Shown: in pieces, positions 23,801 to 34,650 of the stretch
Layout: each line of letters opens with the position of its first letter
Position numbering within the stretch: the stretch's first letter is position 1
NCBI GenBank assembly: GCA_000827265.1
Contig: KN834783.1
Span: forward strand, 504,876 to 568,875
Reading direction: 5' to 3'
From: Collybiopsis luxurians FD-317 M1
Lineage: Eukaryota; Basidiomycota; Agaricomycetes; Agaricales; Omphalotaceae
DNA length: 64,000 nt
Made by a program: the position numbers and the translations under genes
Notes under the pieces: generated by a model
Told to the model about the DNA's origin: nothing
Seen by the model: the letters and a program-made list of their open reading frames with translations, nothing else
Databases searched by the model: none

Positions 23801-26090
23801 TTTCCATTTGATACAGCAGCCCGAAGGGCATTCCCATAATTTCCCCCCCAAGCCTGGACATCAGCACCATGTTGAAGCAAAATATGTACTATGGCCTCCT
23901 TTCCTTCAGCTGCAGCGGCCTGAAGGGCATTCCCATAATACCCACCCTGAGCATTGATATCAGCACCACTGCTGAGTAATATGGGAACAATATTTGTATG
24001 GCCATGTATTGCTGCTGCATAGAGTGTTCCTCTTAAATCACTTACATAGCCAGAATCCAGTAAGTAATTGCTTGCTCCCAGCAAACCTTCCCATACCAGA
24101 TAGAACATTGGGCCTACATTTACCCATCCATCCCAGGCCCGCTCTATCCAAACAGTCCTTTTATAGACTTGAACCCACTTCTGAAAGGATGGCATTCCAC
24201 TTGTAACAAATTCCCCTATCTTATGATAAAGGTCACTCTGATTATCTTTGCATTCAACATGTTTTACATGCCTTATCCAGCTAGTCACAGCATATTTCCC
24301 TAAGGGATAGTCTCCAATCACCCACTCAACTCCTCCCCTGTCAATAGATTGCATGATTTCCATGAGATATATTATGCATGTTTGGGCAATCATTTTATGT
24401 GCCAATAACTCATTAATGAGGAATGATTCAGTAGTGTGAGATGAATTATACTGATTGATCAAGAACTCCTTCACGGATGCATGTGCCAGCTGCACATTTG
24501 AGTGTATATCAACTGCTACCAGAGTTGAATCAATAATTACATAGATTTGAGCATTTGTTCCATTGGCCTTTTCCACACTGCTATTCTTCAAATCTATTGC
24601 CAAAATTTCTTTGATCATTTCTACAGTCAGGGGCTCAAATGAATATAGAAGCCATAACAGAATATTATGAGCATCTTTTCTGGTCCTTTTCTTCACAGTC
24701 CGGTTCATTGCTTGATTATAAGTTTGCTCCAGATCTTCAGGCAGATCTGCCAAAGCTTCACGGACAGTTCTAGGTATTCCACCACAATCCTCAAGTGCCC
24801 TTAGCTGACAGTCCACCCAGCGGAATCTATGGGCATAATTATCAAATTTTACAGATAAGGTATACCAAATATTTCAAAAATACACTTACTGCCCCTGTGC
24901 CTTTTCCTTCAAGGTGTTTATAACCTCAGCCCTTAAATCTCTCTCAAACTTATATTGTTTGATATTTTCCTTTAAATAAATTGCAATGTCTTCATCAATC
25001 TTGGCATTTTTGCTATCTAATAAAATTTCAAGGCATTCCCTTGAAATCTCCCCCTCTGACCTGTAGCGGCTTGTAAAAAGGATGTAATACTGCTTAGGCA
25101 GATCTTGCAGCCACCCCAAAACTTTTGAAGGTTCACTACACTCATCCATAGCATCCAACACAATGTACCCCCAATTGACAGTCACAAAGACTTCTTTCAG
25201 TACCATGGCCAAGTCTTTTACAGTAGGTGAGGATCCACTGAGGCCTTGCCTACTGCATTTGTCAAATAATTTCTTTAATGCAGGATGAATGCCTATACTA
25301 TTGGCACCAACCCTGAGCAGAAAAGATAGAAGATAGCCCCGAAATGTGGACTTTTGGTCTGTATTATCACGTGAATCAAAGTAGTGATACCAGACATTTT
25401 CTGGGGCTCCTTGCTCAAGGTCTCTAATGATTGTAGTGCTAGATGAGACGACTTTCAATAATCTTGAAGTTATTGGCAATTGTAGAGCTCACGTTAAAAT
25501 GGTTTTGCCTGATCCAGCTTCAATGGGTTATCAGAAACAACTTATTGTGTCAGGAGTATCACCCATACCTTTACCCTGAATCCAGAGCACATTTGGGCTT
25601 TGCTTCCACTTGATATATTCAGGATGATCAAGGATCCATTGACCAGTACCCCCAGTTCTTTTGTCATCTGCAACTTGGAAGTTTATTGTACAATCAGGTG
25701 GATTCAGCCATTTTAGGATCTTTTCTTTTTCATCATTTGCTGTCAAAAACCCGAACACCCTGAGTGCATGTCATGATAATGAGCATATATAACTCACAAA
25801 CAACAATGAATGTTCCACCATATATGGCAAAATTGGAAGCATTAGGAAACATTCTATATACCAGTCTGCTATTAGATCGAGCCCAAGCATAGAGTAATTC
25901 TCGTACGTTCCGCTTGCATTGAACACTGTTGTTTCTGAGTCTCTGTGGAGCAGTGCACAATTAATAAAGTGTAAGGGTTAGCATATACACAATTGACATA
26001 CCGCATGCGCTGTAATTCACTCATGATGGGTGGATCGAGGAAGCGACAGTCAAAGCTCCCTTTATATACAGTAACTGTCAGGGACCCCAT
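20812..26090 (-). CDS. NACHT-domain STAND protein with about 33 ankyrin repeats
   Basis: The gene reads from ATG 26090 down to 20812. Exon 1 (26002-26090) and exon 2 (from about 25942) encode an N-terminal region of about 80 residues that I do not recognise. A NACHT-type NTPase follows: NDEKEKILKWLNP, WIQGK joined over a 52-nt intron to AGSGKTIL (Walker A), VWYHYFDSRD, YIVLDAMDEC (Walker B, about 25160), and YILFTSRY (sensor). After another intron (about 24817-24885) comes a winged-helix-like region (LPEDLEQTYNQAM, ILLWLLYSFEPLTV, LAHASVKEFL). The final 1060 residues are ankyrin repeats. The family works by ligand-triggered oligomerisation and is implicated in fungal non-self recognition; that role is inferred here. 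One odd point is an in-frame TGA just after Walker A (about 25487-25489). It can be avoided only by a 30-nt intron, unusually short. The unknown N-domain would be the effector. Confidence 0.82.
20829..24045 (-). repeat. Ankyrin array with 198-bp (two-repeat) higher-order unit
   Basis: Thirty-two full 33-residue ankyrin repeats and a truncated 33rd. From about repeat 7 they alternate between type A (GSALMYAVAVGNEAIVNVLL) and type B (GHALLDAIATKNEAIVNCLL), so the duplicating unit is 66 residues. Type A mostly ends EKGADPNAQGG and type B EKGANPNAQGG. Alternation breaks at repeats 9-10 and 20-21, where two B-type repeats are adjacent. Repeats 1-6 are more diverged. Confidence 0.93.
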
Positions 26091-27321
26091 GACCACCGTT
26101 ATCGATCAGTTCGCTCTAATTGACTACTGCGATATATGAAACCGGTGGCTGCCGCTGCCACGATGAGTCTGGTGATGTTCAGTGAGTTTTACACGACATT
26201 TTACAGCCTACATGCTTCGTTAACCAGCTGTGGTAAGATGATGAATGGTCAAAATATATGGGTTCGACATGGGTCCGCTTTCAGCGGTGTACACGGGAAC
26301 AGCCGAGCTTAGACGTAATTAGAATACATCTCCTCCGACGTCGCAAACCCTTCCCGGTGAAATTCTACCCTAACTTTACCACCAGACCCCTTCCTCAACA
26401 CTCCTTTCGCCGCCGTGACTCGGACATCCACTCATCCCCATCCTCCTCCTCAGACCACGGTATCACCCACAAGCGTAGTGTCAAAACTTGTCCAAGAGCA
26501 GCATGAGGATTTGGTGGATAGATGGAAGGTAGTGACGGATTCAATTGCTCTGGCTTGGCTCATCCAAAACTGGTGATGGCTTGGCGCGCCACGGCTCAAG
26601 CCGCATATTGTACTAAATTTAGAAATCTGGAACCTTCGTTTAGCAATACACTTCAGAACTATGTTCAGAGGTTGATATGCAGTCATAAACATGCGAGAAT
26701 CTTCAGTATAGTGAAATCGGGACATATTCGAAAGAATAATAACTTGGGACGGACCCCGTACCGCCACGGCACCGGCAGCTGATGCTAAGGTCAACTGTAA
26801 CAACGGTTCACTAGCTCAGCGGCTAGAAGCCGCTCCGCTTGACGTAGCTTCGGCTTTAAGCCAAAGCTGCGCTATTTGAAGCCGAGCAACGGACCCTTTG
26901 AAAGACCTTTTTGGGGACATTCGAAAGGCGCCATATTAGACTCTTCTTTGGAGGAATTCGGCTGCGGGTGGGAGTCATTAGGTGGTTTTCTGGATGTTGG
27001 GTACGTGCGCTCTACTTAGCTTAATGCTGTAGCTCACTGGTTCTTATTAGTTACAGCTGCAGGAACACCTATACTCGGTTCCAAAGGTTTGAAGGTTTTG
27101 AACTCAGTTTACACGATAGAAAGTTTATGCCATGGCTTGTGTTCTGCATTGGCTCCACGTTTGCGGCCTCATCATTGTCATATCCCCATTACTTAAGCCC
27201 ATTTGCTCCGGACCACACGCCGACATCGCCAACCAAATGCAAGCGCAAACAGATTTCACGTGACTTCGGCCGCTGGCCGAGTCCCGACGGAGAAGAGGCT
27301 TGGAATGAACCTACCTTCTAG
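26091..27321. other. Region between NACHT gene and RPN9 copy, with coding debris
   Basis: A plus-strand frame at about 26460-26560 reads SVVSKLVQEQHEDLVDRW then VVTDSIALAWLIQNW before breaking, which looks like an eroded exon of an unidentified gene. At 26825-26870 there is a hairpin (gcggct AGA agccgc) next to a second inverted pair (agcttcggctt / aagccaaagct). The region upstream of 26090 should hold the NACHT promoter. Nothing else is supported. Confidence 0.35.
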
Positions 27322-29163
27322 TTCTACACGTCCATCTACGGTATACTGTAACTGGTTCCTATAAAACAAAATGTCGTCGTCAGCATCGGCAATGGCGGAG
27401 GACTGGCACTCGCAGCCTTCGAAACTGGTCTTGGACGAATTTATTGGTCAAATGCTGAACTGAACCAAGAACTGTTCGAGTTCATGGCCCACCCACGTCG
27501 ATGTGTTTGAGCGATTCGTCACCGATTTTGAATCAATGATGAACCAGCTGAGGCTGGTAAAGATGCGTGTGGGTGTATCGATAGAAATTGATAGTATGTC
27601 TATTTTTGAATTAAATTGATGACTTTTTACTGAACCTCTTTCTCGTACACCCTCAGACACGTCTAACCTTCCTCACTTCTCTACTATCCCAAATCGACAA
27701 GGAAACGTCGCCAGAAACATATATTCTCTTTTACGCCAACATTGCCCGTGCAAAACTACTTGATGGCGATCTAGAGGGCACGAAAGCAGAGATGGACGAG
27801 GCATGGAAGATTCTTGATAGCCTAGAGAGCGTCAAGAGCAGTGTCAATGCGGCATATTATGGTGTTGCTGTAGATCATTACAAAGCCCTTAACCAGTCGT
27901 TCTCATCCGAGAAGGCGTTTTGTCCTGACGATTCTAATCTTCCACAGGACTACGCACCTTACTACCGCAACTCCCTCCTCTACCTTGCCTGTGTAGACCC
28001 AGCATCGGATATGACCGCGGAAGATCGGCTAGGGCGAGCGCATGATATAGGTCTTTGCACGTTCCGCGACGTTGATAGATTTCTACCCTACTCTCCAGTT
28101 AGTGCACCCAATCCTCGATGCCCTCGACGGAACCAACTTTGAAGGGATCGAGAAGCTCTTGTTCACGGTTAACGAGGGGAGCATAGGGAAGTTTGAAGCG
28201 CTAGCGCCGTTGTTACCACAAGAGGTACTTTTTTTCCGATTTATTTCCCCTTCTCGTTTTCCTGGCCCTTCATTTCGTTACAATCCGTACTGGTGCGTTT
28301 ACCACTCGTACAGCCGATTCTGCAAGAAAACTACGCCTTCCTCCGACAAAACATCTGTCTCATGGCTCTTATTGAATCAGTGTTCAAACGGAGCGCAAAT
28401 AATAGGACCATGAGTTTCAAGACGATTGCGGAAGAGACGAGGCTGCCAAATGACGAGGTGGAGCATTTGGTTATGAAAGCGTTGAGGTGAAAATTGTTTT
28501 GTTTTCCTTAATCCTTCCCTGTTCCCCGACTTCTCCCACCCGTCGCTCATTCTTCCCTTCTCTCGCCGTCGCTCTATCTCTTTATTTCGGACTGTTGCTG
28601 ACTTGTCCTCTCATTCACCTCCATATCCTCCCGTACACTTCCCTTCCCTTCCCGTAGCCTGAAACTCATATACAAGGCTCAATGGACCAAGTCTCCCAAA
28701 AAAACTCAAATCACCTGGGTCCAGCCTCGGGTCTTGTCTCGGTCGCAGATAGGTGATCTTGCGAAGAGGTTGGAAGGGTGGGTGAACAAGTTGAACGTAG
28801 TCGAGAGGCGGATTGCTGGGGAGGTTGAGGTTAGCGCTTGAGGATGAAGTATGTGAATATGTGTATGGAGCGCTGACTAGGCAGCCGGGTTAGGGGGAGT
28901 ATGTACGCAGGTAACGCTTTAAATGATGCTGTCGTTTTCTACTTCTTTTTCCCGAAGAAATCGAAAGAACCAGTTCTAGTGAGCGCACCACAACTGTTTG
29001 AACTGTTCTCAGATTACTCTTGGGCGTGGTTTAGTTGGAATCTATACGAGGTTAGAGGAAGGCAAAGAGGAGAGATACACAGTCCTTACTGTCATTTGGG
29101 AGTGTAGGTTTGTAAATGTGGGATAAATCGATGAAGACTTGTCATTTTCCTGTTCTCTGAATG
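27322..29163 (+). repeat. Segmental duplication, second copy of the RPN9 locus
   Basis: Matches 16226-18262 over UTRs, exons and introns, with internal deletions. The break on the left is sharp at about 27322, where preceding sequence is unrelated; on the right similarity ends at about 29163, 53 bp before the tRNA-Pro gene. Confidence 0.9.
27371..28841 (+). pseudogene. RPN9 pseudogene with retained introns
   Basis: Starts at ATG 27371 with the same leader as RPN9 but stops soon after IGQML (tga at about 27461). About 110 nt of the parent (end of exon 1 and intron 1) are missing. A second deletion near 27488-27495 removes the codons for SLSKPYR, and a third near 28056 removes the LLGDTIYNFGEL segment and its donor. 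Downstream blocks remain nearly identical, including the PCI exons (28315-28489) and the last exon (28659-28841). The last exon has an extra two bases after ctcata and an extra a in the a-run near 28700, disrupting frame. It cannot encode a full RPN9. Transcription is possible because the 5' UTR is kept. Confidence 0.92.
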
Positions 29164-29215
29164 AAAGAAAACAGTGTAGTCACGGGACAAAAAAACGGTC
29201 TTTGAATAGTAAGAT

Positions 29216-29311
29216 GGGGCGAATCCGGATTCGAACCGAAGACCCCCTGCAAAGGTAGAGATACGGACTAGCTCACCCAAAGCAGGTATCATACCTCTAG
29301 ACCATACGCCC
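29216..29311 (-). tRNA. tRNA-Pro (UGG) with 24-nt intron
   Basis: Read on the minus strand, the 36-nt 5' half begins GGGCGTATGGTCTAGAGG and ends CTTTGGG. It is followed by a 24-nt intron (29252-29275) and a 36-nt 3' half ending TTCGCCCC. The anticodon stem CCTGC/GCAGG is perfect, the anticodon is TGG, and the T-arm is TTCGG-TTCGAAT-CCGGA. The intron sits one base after the anticodon, the canonical place. The layout matches fungal tRNA-Pro(UGG). One mismatch (T-T) occurs in the acceptor stem. Confidence 0.9.
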
Positions 29312-29525
29312 TCACGAATTTGGCGTCAAAATTGCAAACAGGTTACGCAGGAAGGAGGGCACTGACTCACATACAGAAGGTGATAATATAAACTTGAAAG
29401 TTCATAATTCGTTCACAATAGATAAATTATAACGACTTTGGCGGACTCCCTTGCTTCGCAGGAAACACTCAAAGAATGAATGAAAAAAGCAGTACTTGCT
29501 CTAGTACATATGTAGACTTGAAGAC

Positions 29526-29555
29526 AAAAAAAAAAAAAACACACACACACACACA
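29526..29555. repeat. Poly-A plus CA-dinucleotide microsatellite
   Basis: Fourteen A residues followed by eight CA dinucleotides (29540-29555), between the tRNA gene and its degenerate copy. Confidence 0.95.
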
Positions 29556-29587
29556 TGAAAGAAGAAAAGATAAGCGTAGTTGTATAT

Positions 29588-29682
29588 GGGGCAAATTCGG
29601 ATTAGAACCGAAGATCCCCTGTAATGGATCGATGAGTATTACACTGCCAATGCAGATATCCCACTCTTTGGACCATACGCCC
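29588..29682 (-). pseudogene. Degenerate tRNA-Pro copy with intron
   Basis: Aligns end to end with the tRNA-Pro gene 280 bp away: same GGGCGTATGG start, TTGG anticodon region, an intron-like insertion, and a ...TTTGCCCC end. The anticodon stem is broken (TCTGC against TACAG), the T-loop reads TTCTAAT instead of TTCGAAT, and the D-arm has lost GG pairing, so it is unlikely to be a functional tRNA. Keeping the intron points to DNA duplication. Confidence 0.8.
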
Positions 29683-30165
29683 TTTGAGAAATTGGCATGT
29701 TGAATTGGTCTAAGCAGGAGTTGGAGCCGAGTACCATCTGAGGTCTCATTGTAGCACTCTAAAAACTAATTAATTACTTCTTAAGATTAACATATTACTA
29801 TCAAGTACCGCTTATGAGTAATAAGAATGAAATGCTTAATACATTGGAGCCTAGTTTCGACGTGTCACGATGGCATAAGGAATCCTCCTAAGTACTTAGC
29901 GAGCAACAATATGAAATGAAATCAATGATTATTGAGAAGGCAAGAAAGGACTAGACTGTGACTCATAAGAGGCAGTCCTTGAATGCTTGAACCTCGTCAC
30001 AGCAATGCGGACACCGCACTTACCGATGATCAAAGATGATTCTCGGATGCTTCTCGACAAAGCTACAAAGTTATATAACGGCTTTTAACAAGCACACCAT
30101 CTTTGCCTCAAACTGGGAGCAAATCCAAAACTCGATAAAGTATTCAAGAAAACTTGACACTCAAA
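29683..30165. other. Intergenic, 5' flank of the membrane protein gene
   Basis: No gene seen. Holds the probable promoter of the gene starting at 30166. Confidence 0.4.
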
Positions 30166-31411
30166 ATGACACCTCAAGACAACGAAAAACTATTCATCCT
30201 CGGTAGTAGTTCAATCCTCAATAACATCAGCCTCATTATTATATCGGTAGGATGGGGTGCGTGTTGTTAGCTGCTGATTCCAACAGGCTATGAATATGGA
30301 AAGTAACGCGAGTTTTGCAGGTGGGCTAGCCATGATGACATTTGTCGCATTTTACTATTTGGGGTAAGCCTTGAATTTGGTCCTGGAGTTTTCTTATATC
30401 CTTTCTCAGCATAAAGCCTCCAACGCTCGGTCGACAGATCCTTTTCATGCTCTGCTTTGGAATGCTATTGGTCTTTACAGTGGTCTTTATTTCAAATTCA
30501 TTATGTGTCTTGCTTGCGGCTTCCATCATCACTGGAAAGGAGACAAGTCAGGCTGCCACAGGACAGGTTTTGATTTTGGATGATATAATGGGATCGGCGC
30601 AGAATATTGCAGTAAGTTGTAAGCTCAATGCAAATAGGTAGTGAATGTATGTTTTTTATTCTCATTCCAATTTCAGATTGCTATAGGGGATAGCGCTGTG
30701 GTCTGGAGAGCATGGCTATTACTACCTGAAGGCAAGTTTTGGAAAAGTCTTCTTACAATTCTCATGTTTGCCAATGTGGGTGCGTGGATAAAGTATAGAG
30801 GCCTCTATATCTGTTGACTTCTTCTAGGCTTACTTATCACGGATTGCGTCGTGGAGGAGATTGAATCTTTGCAGAGACTCTATAATATTCTAAGTTTGGA
30901 CTGGATTTCACTTCTTGCTTCCATTGTCATCAACTTATTCATCACACTTTTCATTGCGTGGAAGTGGTGGTAAGTATTCATTCAAATACATTGGATAACA
31001 TGAAGCATACAGTTAAATGTCCAGGGATCACCAAAGAGCCATGAGAGCTGTGTCTGCTAGAGGGAGCAGTACTGTCCAAAAGATTCTTCTTCTTTTAATA
31101 GAGTCTGGAGGATTCTTTTGCACAGCACAACTCCTTAATATTATCTTCATTGCGATTACTGTTCCTGATACTACTGGCTGGCTACAGTTTGCAAAGGTAA
31201 TTGTTGCGCTTTTTGCAGCTGTTACAGTAAGTTTGCACATCAATTTTAAAATCCTTACTCTTAATTTTTCGAAAAATAAACCATACAGGCATGGTATCCT
31301 GCAGCAGTTATTACCTTGGTGAATACCAATAACTCACCACTTGTGGAAACAATACAATATGGGGAGAGCACTAGAGATAGCAGAAATGTTTTCAACAGTG
31401 CTCCAACATGA
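30166..31411 (+). CDS. Multi-pass (seven-TM-like) membrane protein, agaricomycete family
   Basis: ATG at 30166, stop at 31409-31411, six or seven introns. Exons encode successive hydrophobic segments: SILNNISLIIISVGWG, GLAMMTFVAFYYLG, ILFMLCFGMLLVFTVVFISN, IAIGDSAVVWRAWLLL, WISLLASIVINLFITLFIAW, KILLLLIESGGFFCTAQLLNI and LQFAKVIVALFAAV. A polar tail follows. The AIGDxxVVWRAW motif and the LLLIESGGFFC segment occur in a large family of basidiomycete seven-TM proteins sometimes compared with GPCRs. The ligand and function are unknown. The second intron (about 30363-30441) does not give a clean phase by eye; other junctions are in frame. Confidence 0.72.
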
Positions 31412-32769
31412 TTCAAGGAGTAGGCCAGTTTTTCCTTCCATATTACAGGGAGAAATTAACTTTCAAATTTAGCGATGCAATGGACAGTTGCTAGTGCTCA
31501 TACTGCTGCAGAGATGTTATAGTACCTCCAGGGACCAGACCATACATCTGCGTGACCTAAAAATTGAGAGCAGGTGGCATGTAAGGCCTACACCTCTGTG
31601 ATACATACACACTCCTTCAGACATATAAATACTGTACTATTTCAATTGGAAGTTCATTGACTATCATGCATAATGCGTGGTCAGGTTCAGTTCATCAGTT
31701 CAGTATAAGTGCTGGTCTGGAAGTCAGGCATCAACACATTGATGATTCTCATTAAGTATGTTGTATGTATTAGAATGCTTCTACAGACTGAAGCTTGAGC
31801 CACATTGAATACTACACTTTTATCCATTCAAGGAGCTCTGCAAAAAAAATTTTCAGCGTGAAATGGCATCCTCACGGGGAGCCAGTTCTCAACCCAACCA
31901 GAAAGCTTACAATTACTTGTTTTGCATCAAATTACCCCGAGACTCTGGAAAATATGACTGGACTGATAGTAGTTCTGAACCTGACATAATCCATGATGCA
32001 TGGTAATTTCAGTTCAGTTCAGTGGCATCCATGACACATGACTGAACTTCTAATCAAAATAGTATGGTACATGTATTACTTGTTCCTTAGCTTTCTTTAT
32101 TCATGCGTAGTATTTCTCGATATACATCTAGTCAAGTTCTACTGCATGACTGAAAGCCTCTCATCGCCCTTACAAATTGGATGGTGCTTAGATAAGCCAC
32201 AGAGTATGACTCTCAAGTTGCCCATCTGTGTTTGACTACTCAGTCCTGATGACAAAGGTCATGAGGGAGTACACAGAATGCTTGGTTTTTCACTTGGAAT
32301 TGCGTAGTAGATATAATGGTAGATTCCCTTGATTTGAAGAAGTGTAGCGGTTCTGGCCCATTATGGTCTGGGTTATTTTCTCACATATGGTTGTAGTCAT
32401 GTATGGCGCTCCGCCGACTTTGCTCCTTAGTCTATCAATGCCAGTGTTGGGCTCATTGCCCTCTTAGCTCTCTCTTTTCTGATTCCCTTAGCATAGAACC
32501 TTCACAAGAAGTTGTACTTACTTTGGGACATGTGGAGTTTGGGAGCTATATCAAAATCAATAATCAACAAGAACAAAAAGCCAGAAAAATGTTAGTGGGA
32601 GTTGTTCATGAGGCAAATCCAGATTCAGACTTTGTTTTATGTACTGTTCAAGTAAACAAAAAAAACAAAACTTTATCAAATATTTCTATATTGACACCGA
32701 TTTCTCTGCTGCACATGTGGAGTTGGTATTCAATATTCAATCCTCAGGTTTCCAGATGCGCCTAAGACT
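31412..32769. other. AT-rich intergenic region
   Basis: No supported gene. The largest frame (32403-32765, 120 codons, begins MALRRLCSLVYQC) is Cys- and Ser-rich without a recognised domain. A short repeated ttcagttcagttcag string occurs at about 32009-32022. Confidence 0.35.
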
Positions 32770-34650
32770 TAAGTTCAGAACCGTGCATAAAATCAAACCT
32801 ATTATTACTCTGTTACTTAGGAATCTCGGCATACAGACTATAAATAATGTATACAAGACACTTAACCTATCAACTTAGCTGTCCCTATCAACAGTCGTTG
32901 ATGAATTCGACTTACTCTAGTATAATACCCAGGTGGTGATTCATCCCCATCAGTGAGACCTTGCATCCAGGCCAACTTCTGCTGAGATTGCGAAGATGCA
33001 ATTTGCTCCATCATCCTCTGAATCTGATCCTACAATTTCCCGAATGCCACATTCTCATCTGCACCCCTCAAGGTCCTCATCGGCTGCAGTATGTGTGAGC
33101 CCAAAATTGATCCGGCTGACAATGAGTCCCCGGAAGAAAAGACATCTCCCATATGGCTGCCTCCTTCCACATGTTGGTCAATCTCATTACTGATTGCTCC
33201 CATCCGATGCATCTCTTTCAACTCAGTATGATGTGCCGTAGTGGAAGTCATAGAGAGGAAATCAGTTTCGTGAGAGATTGAGGGGTCTGAAAGAAAATTG
33301 CTGGAGAAAGGCACGGGAATTTCATGCTCTTGGTCTAGAGATAATAAGCGAATCAATTGCCTCCAGTGTGGAGATGTTCCTTACCAAAAATTTGTTGCTG
33401 ACGTCGATGGCGACCACATAACAACAGTCCTGTTATGAAGGCACCGAGAGCCACCAGTCCCCCGACTACAGCCCCAACAATGGTGCCTACTGAATCTGTG
33501 GATTTGGAAGAATTCTCCGAGTTATTAGAGCCAGTAGGAGTTGCAAGATTACTGGTGATTGAGAACGACAGGGAAAGAGAGGATGGAAAGGAGGAAGACG
33601 GGAAGCTAGGAGACGGCGAGGACAAAGATGTGGAAAATAATAGTGTGGAGGATGTTGACGGAGTTGTCAGAAATAATGTGGTGGACCTGGTGGATGATGG
33701 TGAGGAAGTAACTGCACCTTCTTGAAATCTGACAAATATTACATATAGTACAATTCCAAAAATCTTCCAGAAATACCAACGTATACAAGGCGTAATCAAA
33801 ATTAACCCAAATATTGACATTGAAATTTGCTGCGGAAATCACCATTTTGTGATTTGTATTCTCCAAACCCATTTTTGAAAATGCCAAAGCATTGAATTGG
33901 AAGGCTGGAGCACTAGAGTCCGGAAAGTGAGTGAAGCTCCCAGCCATGAACCCATCGAGAGTGAAGCTGGCAGCTGTTGTAGCAGCGATACCAGATGGGG
34001 GAGCATTGGCAAGGATAAAGAAAATTTAGATAGCAGTGCCTTTCTAGAACCCTTTAAAACAAGTCCTAAAACTTCAAGAAAACAGACAATTGTCACCCAC
34101 CGGTGAATTCAAATGTGATAGACATATTTTTTAAACCGGGATTGTATGTTGCAGCAGTATAAGTTCCTTTGAAGGCATTGGAAGTAGGAGGCTGAAGAGC
34201 ACACTCTTTACATGTATTGTCCTCCCAAACACCTAATGTCGAGGGTAAAAATAATGGTCTCTGTCCAGTTACCGAGTCACCCAGGGTGTCATCAATGGAG
34301 CGATTGACAGCCTGGCAAAGAACCAAGACTGTATCTAGAAGAAGCATGAGACAAACTAGCTCACCACGCAGCAGTAGCAAAAAGACAGATCGTAGAGGCA
34401 TGCTGTCAAATAGGAACTGGGAGGAGATTTAGATGGACTCGCAAAAATGAAATTTCATGTCATTGTCAGCTCAAAAACAAAAGACCCAACCACAGCCCCA
34501 CTATGAAAACAGTTCATCTGAATTGTCAACTCAGTAGAGCAACAGCCAAGAAAGCGGAACTTGTTACCATGATGGTGCGAGGCAATGCACTTTTGGACAA
34601 TGGGAAGTAATATCTTCAGCATTTATGGTAAGTACTTGCTCTATAGAGTT
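32770..34650. repeat. Tandem duplication, unit 1 (surface-protein locus)
   Basis: Downstream flank, gene and about 240 bp of upstream flank match the block at 35970-37960 in the same orientation, about 3.2-3.3 kb away. The shared upstream part includes agcggaacttgtt and a conserved atggtaag-like end. Confidence 0.85.
32890..34401 (-). pseudogene. Single-pass cell-surface protein, broken tandem copy
   Basis: Same exon layout as the intact paralogue at 36071-37725: signal peptide and RSIDDTLGDSVTGQRP exon (34101-34401), ectodomain exon (about 33782-34041), Ser-rich stalk plus TM exon (GAVVGGLVALGAFITGLLL) and cytoplasmic exon. Two nonsense codons break it. The first is TAA at 34026-34028 (GTAI-stop-IFF, where the paralogue has GTAVYVFF). 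The second is TAG at 33030-33032 (GKL-stop-DQIQRM, where the paralogue has GQLQNQIQIM). Coding similarity continues past the second stop to about 32890 (ESPPGYY), so it was once full length. All introns are retained. Confidence 0.85.

Noticed and set aside
26815..26880. Possible tRNA gene (A-box-like tagctcagcggctaga)
   Set aside because: No B-box or T-arm follows, and the hairpins present do not form a cloverleaf.
27322..29163. Second functional RPN9 gene
   Set aside because: Early stop, deleted exon parts and lost splice sites rule out a full-length product.
32403..32765. 120-codon frame as a gene
   Set aside because: No splice partners, no domain, and codon use like the surrounding AT-rich spacer.
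33435..33725. Plus-strand acidic frame opposite the Ser-rich stalk, and a similar one at 36726-37052
   Set aside because: Antisense of Ser/Pro codons. The minus-strand frames have a TM segment, introns and paralogue support.
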